Origin: Candidatus Krumholzibacteriia bacterium
GTDB taxonomy: Bacteria; Krumholzibacteriota; Krumholzibacteriia; LZORAL124-64-63
NCBI GenBank assembly: GCA_014859985.1
Contig: JACZKN010000537.1
Location: 1 to 6,068 of the forward strand
DNA: 6,068 nt
Direction: 5' to 3'
Shown here: positions 1 to 5,429 of the stretch, piece after piece
How positions within the stretch are numbered: the stretch's first letter is position 1
Layout of the letters: every line of letters starts with the position of its first letter
Notes under the pieces: model-generated
Told to the model about the DNA's origin: nothing
What the model saw: only the letters and a program-made list of their open reading frames with translations
Databases searched by the model: none
Made by a program: the position numbers and the translations under genes

Positions 1-864
1 CACCCGCCCCGTGCCGCTGAGGGCCAAAGGCGGCAGCCCGCGCCAGCGTTCGACCAGGTCCGGCGGTCCGGCCGCCGCGATTTCCACGTCCAGGCTGTCG
101 ACGCGGATCGGACCGCGCGCCTGGTCCCGGCCGGCCACCAGGAACAGGTGCGTCAGCTCGACGGCGAGGGGCTCGGCGCCGGCCGGACCGCCACCCTCGC
201 GGCGCAGCGTAGCCGGGCCGAGGCGGAGTTCGAGATGCGGCGACCGCCCCGCCTGCACGCCCGCCCTGCCCTGCAGCCGGAGCCCGTGGACCGTAAGGTC
301 CGGGGCCAGGGTTGCCGATTCGAGGACCACGACCAGCCGGTGCACCGCCGCCGACGGCGCACCGCCCAGGGATCCGGGTCGCGGGAACGAGCCGCTCCGG
401 GCCGCGGGATCGGCCGCGGCCGGCGCCGTGTCCGGGACCGCAGGCTGCGGCGGGAAGAGCGCCGCGATGGCCGGCAGGTCGAATCCCGCCAGGTCCAAGA
501 ACAGGGAGTCGGCGACCAGGTCCCGGTACCGCAGCGCCCCCAGTTCCACCGTCACGACGACGCGGCGGGCGTGGACCAGCGTGTCGGGCGCGGCGCCGGG
601 CGCCGTGTGCACCCAGACCACATCTTCCAGTTCGATGGTGCCGGGCCGCGGCCACGCCTTGGCGGCCACGGTCAGGCTGCCCGGCAGCGCCCGGTCCACC
701 ACCCCGAGCGCGAGTCCCAGCAGGGCACCCCGCACCGGCGCCAGGGCCAGCCCCAGGGCGACCACGGCCGCCAGGCCCAGGAGCACGAGGACGAGTCCCC
801 GCACCAGGCGCCCGAGCCGCCCGCCGAACCGCCGCAGGCGGCCGCTGCCCCCGCCACGGCTCAC
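1..864 (-). CDS. tamB: TamB-like translocation/assembly protein, N-terminal part (runs off left edge)
   Basis: This frame is open for 288 codons from a GTG at 864 to the window edge, so the C-terminal part is missing. It begins with a short basic stretch (residues 9-20 rich in Arg), then a single hydrophobic segment (about 21-43, Leu/Val/Ala-rich) that would anchor the protein in the inner membrane. Beta-rich periplasmic sequence of the AsmA/TamB kind follows: a segment around 62-130 alternates charged and hydrophobic residues and ends in the motif SLFLDLAGFDLPAI. A Pro/Ala-rich linker (about 138-172) precedes a second beta-rich block. TamB proteins bridge inner and outer membranes and work with TamA in envelope assembly or lipid transport. 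The GTG overlaps the TGA of the upstream barrel gene (GTGA), so translational coupling is likely. A GTG one codon earlier (867) is an equal start. The identity rests on this architecture and the neighbour; the diagnostic C-terminal DUF490 domain lies outside the window. Confidence 0.82.
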   Translation of the reverse strand, partial: MSRGGGSGRLRRFGGRLGRLVRGLVLVLLGLAAVVALGLALAPVRGALLGLALGVVDRALPGSLTVAAKAWPRPGTIELEDVVWVHTAPGAAPDTLVHARRVVVTVELGALRYRDLVADSLFLDLAGFDLPAIAALFPPQPAVPDTAPAAADPAARSGSFPRPGSLGGAPSAAVHRLVVVLESATLAPDLTVHGLRLQGRAGVQAGRSPHLELRLGPATLRREGGGPAGAEPLAVELTHLFLVAGRDQARGPIRVDSLDVEIAAAGPPDLVERWRGLPPLALSGTGRV

Positions 865-2705
865 CACGGGTACCCGATCCCGAAGTGCCAGAGCTCGTCC
901 GGCTCGCCCGGCAGCACGGGCCCGATGTTCCAGGCGTAGCCGATGCGCAGCGGTCCCAGCGGCGTGCGCACGTCCAGATCGGCGCCCCAGGCCGCGCGCA
1001 CGAACTTCAGCGCCGCGTCCGACGGCCTGCGCCAGACGTCGCCGGCGTCCAGGAAGACGGCGGCGTCGAAGATCCAGACGAGCCGGCGGCGCAGCTCCGC
1101 GCCACCCAGCACCGTGGCCTGGCCGCCGCGCGGGTTGCCGTCGGCGTCGCGCGGACCCAGGTCACGCCGCGCGTAACCGCGCATGGTGTTGTAGCCGCCG
1201 GCGTAGAAACGCCGGTTCGGCAGCAGGTCCGGGTTCTCGCCCAGGGGCTGGGACCAGCCCAGGCGCAGCCGCGCCGCCCCCAGCCCCAGGGGGCCCAGCC
1301 CGCGGTAGGCCGCGCCGTCGAGCTGCGCCTGCACGTACGAGGCGCCGAAGAACGCGGCGGCCGGCGCCCAGGTCAGCGCGACCTTGGTGTAGCCGCCGCC
1401 GGTCGGGTAGAGCACGTCGTCGGTCCAGTCCCACTTGCGGTCGACGTAGAACTCCAGCAGCCACTCCTGGGCTTCGGGCAGGTCCTCCGCGTCCGGCGAA
1501 TAGGTGACGACGTCGACGTTCGAGACGCTGACCCCCACCTGCCACAGCCCGCGGCCGCGCGGCCGGAACGACTGGAGCAGCCGCGCCGTGTACTCGTTGG
1601 AACGGTAGGCGTCCTCGTCCTCGCGCAGCCACTCGCCCCCCAGGCTCGTGACCGCCCGCGGCGCCAGCCAGCCCAGCCGGAAGACCTCCGCGCCGAATCT
1701 CTGTTCGTGGGTGGCGTAGACACCGCCCACCCGCAGCCCGCGGCCGCCCTCGAAGAGGTTGCGGTGCAGCCAGCCCGCCTGCACCATCCAGGGGTTGTCC
1801 GACCAGGTGCCGACGCTCGCGCTCAGGGCGCGCATGCGCCCGTTCGCGAGGGAGGCGTGCAGGGCCAGTTCGCCCGGACCGGTGGGCTCGGTCGTCAACT
1901 CGACCCGGCTGAAGAGCTGGGTCGCGCGCAGATCCACGGCTCCGTCCGCCAGGAGCGTGCGGTCGTAGGCGACCGGAGGCCGGACGTCCAGGACCCGCCG
2001 GGCCACGGGCAGCAGGTCGTCGGAGCAGCCCCCGATGGTCACGCTGGTGACGACGTAGGGATCCCCGGGCGTGACCACGTACTCGACGGCGACGGCCTCG
2101 GGACCGACGCGCTCCAGGCGCCGCTCCACCTTCACCCTCGCGTAGCCCGCGTCCTGCAGGAGCGCGGCCAGGTGGTTCATCGCCCGCTCGCTGCCCTGGT
2201 CGGTGAAGCGCTCGCCCTCCCGGGTCAACCGGGGATCGGCCACGGCCGGCGCCGGCACCGCCTCGGGCCAGCCGCTGACGCGCACCGCCGACACCAGGAC
2301 GGGCCTGCCCGGAGCGATGTCCAGCCGCACCGCGACCCGCCGGGCCCGATCGTCGGGCTCGAGCCGGGCCCGCACCGCCGCGGCGGGATAGCCGCGCGCC
2401 GCCAGGAAGAGCTGCGTCCGCCGCAGGTCCTGCACGAGGGATCCGGCGTCGAAGGGCGGACGTGCCGCGCCGCGCAGGAACCGCGGCCGGCCCGCCAGCC
2501 AGAGGCCCGCGGCCAGTTCGTCGCCGAGGTCCGCGGGCACACCCTCGACGGCGAACGCGGAAACCTCCCAGCCGTTGTACCGGCGCCAGGCCGCGGCTTC
2601 GTCCTGGGCCGGGACCGGCTGCGCCAGGCACGCGCAAGCCGCCACGGCCAGGAGCCCCAACAGACCGGGACGCGGGCGCGACGATGCTCGGGGGCGGATA
2701 TCCAT
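861..2705 (-). CDS. tamA: TamA/BamA-family (Omp85) outer-membrane barrel protein with three POTRA domains
   Basis: The 614-residue product has an N-terminal signal peptide (basic 5-13, hydrophobic 14-28, possible signal peptidase I site after VPA at 31-33). Three POTRA-like repeats follow, at about 45-135, 136-216 and 217-290; each has a strand-helix-helix-strand pattern and a conserved Gly-Tyr turn (RGYP, DAGY) or a LFSRVEL strand. The barrel starts near 291. It contains RNLFEGGRGL (315-324), the Omp85 lid-loop signature as MRGY (508-511), GGAELRRRL near 534-542, and the family-typical TPLGPLRIGYAW (581-592). The last strand ends WHFGIGYPW. Three POTRAs and a TamB-like gene immediately downstream favour TamA over BamA, which usually has five. 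Its role would be in the outer membrane, receiving the TamB C-terminus. I chose the ATG at 2705 because the signal peptide starts there; longer in-frame extensions to 2843 look non-coding. No clear Shine-Dalgarno sequence precedes this ATG. Confidence 0.88.
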   Translation of the reverse strand: MDIRPRASSRPRPGLLGLLAVAACACLAQPVPAQDEAAAWRRYNGWEVSAFAVEGVPADLGDELAAGLWLAGRPRFLRGAARPPFDAGSLVQDLRRTQLFLAARGYPAAAVRARLEPDDRARRVAVRLDIAPGRPVLVSAVRVSGWPEAVPAPAVADPRLTREGERFTDQGSERAMNHLAALLQDAGYARVKVERRLERVGPEAVAVEYVVTPGDPYVVTSVTIGGCSDDLLPVARRVLDVRPPVAYDRTLLADGAVDLRATQLFSRVELTTEPTGPGELALHASLANGRMRALSASVGTWSDNPWMVQAGWLHRNLFEGGRGLRVGGVYATHEQRFGAEVFRLGWLAPRAVTSLGGEWLREDEDAYRSNEYTARLLQSFRPRGRGLWQVGVSVSNVDVVTYSPDAEDLPEAQEWLLEFYVDRKWDWTDDVLYPTGGGYTKVALTWAPAAAFFGASYVQAQLDGAAYRGLGPLGLGAARLRLGWSQPLGENPDLLPNRRFYAGGYNTMRGYARRDLGPRDADGNPRGGQATVLGGAELRRRLVWIFDAAVFLDAGDVWRRPSDAALKFVRAAWGADLDVRTPLGPLRIGYAWNIGPVLPGEPDELWHFGIGYPW

Positions 2706-2823
2706 GGTACGGGAGAGGATAGCCGTGCCGCCGGCCGCTGTCCACGCCCGCCCCGGCCGGGACTCGCCAGACCGGCCCGTCGGCCCTAGCATGGGCGGAG
2801 GCCCTCCGGCGAAAGGCGCTGCC
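2706..2823. other. divergent intergenic region between tamA and the cysteine desulfurase gene
   Basis: This 118-bp gap separates two divergently read genes and must hold both promoters if each has its own. It is as GC-rich as the genes, and I could not find a convincing sigma70 -35/-10 pair on either strand. It contains a perfect 10-bp palindrome, CCCGGCCGGG, at 2752-2761. In such GC-rich DNA this may be chance. It also holds two in-frame alternative starts for the plus-strand gene (GTG 2725, ATG 2791). Confidence 0.4.
2811..2816 (+). promoter_or_regulatory. ribosome binding site deciding the desulfurase start
   Basis: GAAAGG lies 7 nt upstream of the GTG at 2824. The ATG at 2791 has no Shine-Dalgarno-like sequence at a suitable distance. 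The match is moderate; the stronger reason for GTG 2824 is that it leaves only seven residues before the conserved YLDYNATTP block, as in IscS and NifS. Confidence 0.5.
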
Positions 2824-3957
2824 GTGCAAGCTCCCGACCCCATCTACCTCGACTACAACGCCACCACGCCCATCGACCCGCGCGTGGTCCAGGCGATGCT
2901 GCCGTGGCTGACCACCCACTTCGGCAATCCGTCCAGCCCCCACGTCTACGGCCGCCGGGCCCGCGCGGCGGTCGAACGGGCCCGCGCCCAGGTGGCCGCG
3001 CTGGTGGGCGCCGAGCCCGCAGGTGTCGTCTTCACCAGCGGCGGCACCGAAGCCAACAACCACGCCCTGCGGGGCGCGCTGCGCCTGCGGGGCGCCGGCC
3101 GCCTCGTCACCGGCGCGACCGAGCACCCGGCGGTGCTGGCGGTCTGCCGTGACCTCGAGCGCGAGGGGACGGTCACCACCCTGCTGCCGGTGGACGGGGA
3201 CGGGCGAGTCGGCGCGGCCGCCGCCGCCCGGGCCATCGGGCCGGGCACGGTGCTGGTGTCCCTGATGCTGGCCAACAACGAGGTGGGCACCCTGCAACCG
3301 GTGGCCGAAGTGGCACGCCTGGCCCGCGCGGCCGGCGCCCTCAGCCATTCGGACTGCGCCCAGGCCGCGGGCAAGGTCCCGGTCGGACTGGACGACCTGG
3401 GCGTCGATATGATCTCCCTGGCCGGGCACAAGCTCTACGCGCCCAAGGGCGTCGGCGCGCTGTGCCTGCGGCCGGGCCTGGCCCTGCCCAACCTCATGCA
3501 CGGCGCCGGCCACGAGGGCGGGCGGCGGCCGGGCACCGAGAACGTGGCGTCCATCGTGGGGCTGGGCGAGGCCTGCGCCCTGGCGGCGCAGGGCCTGCAA
3601 GCCGAGGCGCAACGGCTGCAGGACCTGCGCGACCGCCTGGCCGCCGCGCTGCTGGCGGACTTCCCCGAGGCCGTGGTGCACGGTGCCGGCGCGCCGCGCC
3701 TGCCCAACACCCTGAGCATCGCCTTCCCCGGCCGCACGGCCGCCGCGATCCTGGCCCGCCTCTACACCGTCGCCGTCTCGGCCGGCGCCGCCTGCCACGG
3801 CGACCGTGACGTGGGGTCGCACGTGCTGGCGGCCATGGGCGTGCCGCCGCTGGTCGCCCGCGGCACCCTGCGGGTCAGCCTCGGCCGGATGACCACGCCG
3901 GCCCAGACGCAAGCGGCCGCCGCGGCGATCGCGGCGGCCGTCAGGGCGGCGGCCTAG
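2824..3957 (+). CDS. cysteine desulfurase family protein (NifS/IscS class, selenocysteine-lyase-like active loop)
   Basis: The product is a 377-residue class V, PLP-dependent aminotransferase-fold enzyme of normal length for cysteine desulfurases. It begins with YLDYNATTP and shows SGGTEANN (phosphate-binding), TEHPAV with H101 (stacks on PLP), NNEVG with N152, SDCAQ with D177 and Q180, and the Schiff-base lysine K203 in AGHKLYAPKG. The substrate-binding RRPGTEN follows, then the catalytic cysteine C324 in SAGAACHGD, and RVSLGR near the C-terminus. The family removes sulfur from cysteine as an enzyme-bound persulfide plus alanine and supplies Fe-S cluster, thiolation or cofactor synthesis. 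The cysteine loop reads AACH rather than the GSACT of IscS/NifS, which recalls selenocysteine lyases. No scaffold gene (iscU, nifU or sufU) is nearby. It converges on an Rrf2 regulator. The start is GTG; ATG 2791 and GTG 2725 are in-frame alternatives. The family is certain, the precise substrate is not. Confidence 0.93.
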   Translation: MQAPDPIYLDYNATTPIDPRVVQAMLPWLTTHFGNPSSPHVYGRRARAAVERARAQVAALVGAEPAGVVFTSGGTEANNHALRGALRLRGAGRLVTGATEHPAVLAVCRDLEREGTVTTLLPVDGDGRVGAAAAARAIGPGTVLVSLMLANNEVGTLQPVAEVARLARAAGALSHSDCAQAAGKVPVGLDDLGVDMISLAGHKLYAPKGVGALCLRPGLALPNLMHGAGHEGGRRPGTENVASIVGLGEACALAAQGLQAEAQRLQDLRDRLAAALLADFPEAVVHGAGAPRLPNTLSIAFPGRTAAAILARLYTVAVSAGAACHGDRDVGSHVLAAMGVPPLVARGTLRVSLGRMTTPAQTQAAAAAIAAAVRAAA

Positions 3958-3958
3958 A

Positions 3959-3970
3959 CCGCGGCCGCGG
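3959..3970. repeat. 12-bp perfect palindrome in the convergent gap
   Basis: CCGCGGCCGCGG occupies most of the 17 bp between the stop codons of the desulfurase and the Rrf2 gene. It is its own reverse complement, but leaves no loop for a stable hairpin and has no T-tract on either strand. A role as a bidirectional terminator is therefore weakly supported. Confidence 0.35.
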
Positions 3971-3974
3971 CGGG

Positions 3975-4439
3975 TCAGTCCTGCTTGGGTTGCAGGCCGT
4001 AGGGCCGCAGGTTCTGCAGCTGCCCCTTGAGGGTCGGGCAGGGGTTGTTCTCCGAGAGCAGCTCGGCCAGGGTGGTCCTGGCGAAGGCCTCCTGCACCAT
4101 GGCCATCGCCTGGTCCAGGCGCCGGTGCAGCGGGCAGAGCTGGGAACTGTGGCCCTCCAGGTCCAGGGGGCAGCTCTCGATGCGCCGGATCGGGTTGACG
4201 ATCTCCATGATCTCCAGCAGGTTGATCTGCGCCGCCGGGCGCGTCAGCACGAAGCCGCCGCGCAGGCCGCGGGTCGAGAAGACCAGCCCGCCGCGCACCA
4301 GGGCCTGCAGCACCTTGGACAGGTAGCTCTGGGGCACCATCATGGTCTCGGCGATCTGGCGCGTGGTCATGGGCGAGCCGTCGCCGGCCGCGAGGGCCAG
4401 CACCGCGCGCATGGCGTATTCGACGGTCTGGGAGAACAA
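3975..4439 (-). CDS. Rrf2 family transcriptional regulator (IscR/NsrR-like)
   Basis: The 154-residue product starts MFSQTVEYAMRAVLALA, the typical Rrf2 first helix. A winged helix-turn-helix follows (residues 24-68): MTTRQIAETMMVPQSYLSKV forms the HTH and STRGLRGGFVLTRP the wing. After the linker helix NLLEIMEIVNPI comes a cysteine-bearing region: C90, H97, C102 and H105, with another cysteine, C134, near the C-terminus. IscR and NsrR use three cysteines here (with His in IscR) to hold an Fe-S cluster; this protein has a C-X6-H-X4-C-X2-H arrangement, so cluster binding is plausible but not proven. Rrf2 proteins sense Fe-S status, nitric oxide, iron or redox and mostly repress. The convergent neighbour is a cysteine desulfurase, a classic Rrf2-linked function. 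The start is TTG with GAAGGG at 4450-4455, 10 nt upstream; an in-frame stop at 4506-4508 limits any extension. It has its own promoter and a candidate operator. Confidence 0.92.
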   Translation of the reverse strand: MFSQTVEYAMRAVLALAAGDGSPMTTRQIAETMMVPQSYLSKVLQALVRGGLVFSTRGLRGGFVLTRPAAQINLLEIMEIVNPIRRIESCPLDLEGHSSQLCPLHRRLDQAMAMVQEAFARTTLAELLSENNPCPTLKGQLQNLRPYGLQPKQD

Positions 4440-4484
4440 GGACGGGCCGCCCTTCGACGAAATGGCCGGCCGCAGCCGGAAAGC

Positions 4485-4506
4485 ATCAGGACAACTCCAT
4501 CCAGAT
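4485..4506. promoter_or_regulatory. candidate operator: imperfect inverted repeat over the Rrf2 gene transcription start
   Basis: Plus-strand ATCAGGA (4485-4491), an 8-bp spacer and TCCAGAT (4500-4506) form a dyad with 6 of 7 paired positions. It overlaps the edge of the -10 box and the predicted start point (about 4498). That is a standard place for a repressor to bind, and the length suits a dimeric winged-helix protein, so autoregulation by the encoded Rrf2 protein is the simplest reading. It does not match the Escherichia coli IscR consensus by eye, and the functional claim is inference. Confidence 0.4.
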
Positions 4507-4531
4507 TATCGCGGCGGCGTGCGCCTGTCAA
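4505..4531 (-). promoter_or_regulatory. sigma70-type promoter of the Rrf2 gene
   Basis: On the minus strand a perfect TTGACA -35 (4531-4526) is followed after 15 bp by GATAAT (4510-4505), which matches the -10 consensus at 5 of 6 positions. The spacer is 2 bp shorter than optimal. The start point would be near 4498, giving a leader of about 59 nt before the TTG. The promoter sits in the 103-bp gap just after the stop of the upstream barrel gene, so the regulator need not depend on read-through. Confidence 0.65.
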
Positions 4532-4542
4532 TGGTGGGGGCC

Positions 4543-5238
4543 TCACTGGGGGCCGAAGGCGAAACCGAGCCGAACGACGGCGTAGTTCCAGTCGTACTGC
4601 CGGGTTTCGGCGCCCGCGGTCAGGTTGGCGGTTTCGAAGCCGTTCCAGACGTAGGCGGCGGACAGCTCGATGGCCCGCATCTTCAGGCCGATGCCCGCGT
4701 TCCAGGACGGGCCGTTCATGCTCGTCTCGAAATCCTGGTAGTACTGCAGGCTGTCGTGGTAGCGGTTGTGGGCCAGCGCCACGCCGCCGAGCAGCATCAG
4801 GCGGACGGGATCGCCGGGGCGGCCCATGAAGGTCTGCAGGTCGACGCCGTAACGCAACAGCGAGGTGCTGACCCGGTAGCCCAGGTCCTGCCCCTCGGGG
4901 AAGTCGCCCACGCCGCTGGCGCTGCCGAAGTCGACGTAGTGGAAGGTCGGCGCGATGGCGAGCCAGCCGCCCAGGTATTGGCGCAGCCGGAAGCCCAGTT
5001 CGTAGCCCGCGGCGGCGCCGAGGCCGCCACCCTCGCCGAACGTGCCGTCCTGTTCGCCCATGGGCTCGGCCAGACCCCCTTCGAACACGAGCTCGAACGA
5101 CGGCTCCCCCGGCCGCCGGGGGGGCTCCCCGCCCCTTCCGTACGCCATCCGGGCGGCGGCGTCGGATGCGGGCCAGAAGAGCCCCGCCAGGGCGGCCAGG
5201 GCGAAAATCGCGGCTGCGTTCGTCAATCGTCCCATCAT
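4543..5238 (-). CDS. outer-membrane beta-barrel protein, unassigned
   Basis: The 231-residue product has a clear signal peptide (MMGRLTN basic end, hydrophobic 8-22, likely cleavage after an Ala near 26-29, in ASDAAAR). A short Pro/Arg/Gly-rich stretch (33-46) precedes about eight amphipathic strands: roughly 47-58, 72-86, 90-104, 118-131, 145-158, 178-188, 190-202 and 216-229. The short turns are rich in Gly, Asp and Asn, and aromatic residues ring the strand ends. The protein ends VVRLGFAFGPQ, a barrel-closing strand with a short tail. Size and pattern fit small OmpA/OmpW-type eight-stranded barrels (outer membrane protein beta-barrel domain). No binding or enzymatic motif identifies a function. 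The start is the ATG at 5238, 6 nt after a strong GGGAGG; the ATG at 5235 is an equal choice. It stands alone behind its own AT-rich promoter. Confidence 0.8.
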   Translation of the reverse strand: MMGRLTNAAAIFALAALAGLFWPASDAAARMAYGRGGEPPRRPGEPSFELVFEGGLAEPMGEQDGTFGEGGGLGAAAGYELGFRLRQYLGGWLAIAPTFHYVDFGSASGVGDFPEGQDLGYRVSTSLLRYGVDLQTFMGRPGDPVRLMLLGGVALAHNRYHDSLQYYQDFETSMNGPSWNAGIGLKMRAIELSAAYVWNGFETANLTAGAETRQYDWNYAVVRLGFAFGPQ

Positions 5239-5244
5239 CGGGAT

Positions 5245-5250
5245 CCTCCC
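5245..5250 (-). promoter_or_regulatory. strong ribosome binding site of the barrel gene
   Basis: GGGAGG on the minus strand lies 6 nt before the ATG at 5238 and 9 nt before the adjacent ATG at 5235. It rules out the longer in-frame extension up to 5328 and fixes the signal peptide as the true N-terminus. Confidence 0.75.
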
Positions 5251-5269
5251 TGTCGCATCCACCGTGTTC

Positions 5270-5298
5270 GGGCCGGGAGCCGGGCCTTGGGCCGGGGG
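5270..5298 (+). other. G-quadruplex-type motif in the barrel gene leader
   Basis: The plus strand carries five G-runs (5270-5272, 5275-5277, 5282-5284, 5289-5291, 5294-5298) separated by 2, 4, 4 and 2 bases. This satisfies the G3+/loop 1-7 rule. It lies on the template strand of the barrel gene, so its mRNA would be C-rich here. In DNA this GC-rich, chance occurrence is possible. Confidence 0.45.
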
Positions 5299-5369
5299 CC
5301 GCCCCGTGGTTGCAGGGGGAGTGCCCAAACGCGGCGGCCGCCAGCAGTTTTCATGTATCGTTCATTAAT

Positions 5370-5397
5370 GTAATATTTTACAGGGATCATCGAACAA
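5370..5397 (-). promoter_or_regulatory. AT-rich promoter region of the barrel gene
   Basis: Positions 5348-5381 form the most AT-rich island in the window. On the minus strand TTGTTC (5397-5392, 3 of 6 consensus positions) is followed after 16 bp by TATTAC (5375-5370, 4 of 6), and the overlapping TAAAAT (5380-5375) is another -10 candidate. Transcription would start near 5363 and give a leader of about 125 nt. The island also holds the perfect palindrome CATTAATG (5363-5370). The exact boxes are uncertain; the presence of a promoter here is likely. Confidence 0.45.
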
Positions 5398-5429
5398 GGG
5401 GCATGAAGTGTCCGTCCGCTCCGGGTGTG

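Noticed and set aside
11..1507. Plus-strand open frame of 498 codons
   Set aside because: The product is almost entirely Arg/Ala/Pro/Ser and lies opposite TamB and the TamA barrel. It has no homology pattern or ribosome site.
312..2789. Long plus-strand open frame (825 codons) opposite tamB and tamA
   Set aside because: Its translation is Arg/Pro/Ala/Gly-rich with no fold or motif. It mirrors the coding bias of the minus-strand genes, which carry clear Omp85 signatures. Long antisense frames are expected at this GC content.
1162..3912. Minus-strand open frame of 916 codons spanning tamA and the desulfurase
   Set aside because: It crosses two well-supported genes on different strands and the promoter gap between them, and its sequence is low-complexity. 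It is a GC-content artefact.
3958..3974. Bidirectional terminator in the convergent gap
   Set aside because: The palindrome has no loop and no T-tract on either side. Termination here would have to be Rho-dependent or of another type.
3990..4829. Plus-strand open frames opposite the Rrf2 and barrel genes (also 4342-5373)
   Set aside because: They are antisense to genes with recognisable domains, and show no ribosome sites or motifs.
5239..5328. N-terminal extension of the outer-membrane barrel protein
   Set aside because: The Pro/Gly-rich extension would bury the signal peptide, and GGGAGG just before 5238 marks the real start.
5349..5376. Plus-strand promoter TTTTCA-N17-TAATAT in the AT island
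   Set aside because: Both boxes match 4 of 6, but no plus-strand gene follows. The AT-rich DNA explains the match; an antisense or small RNA cannot be excluded but has no support.
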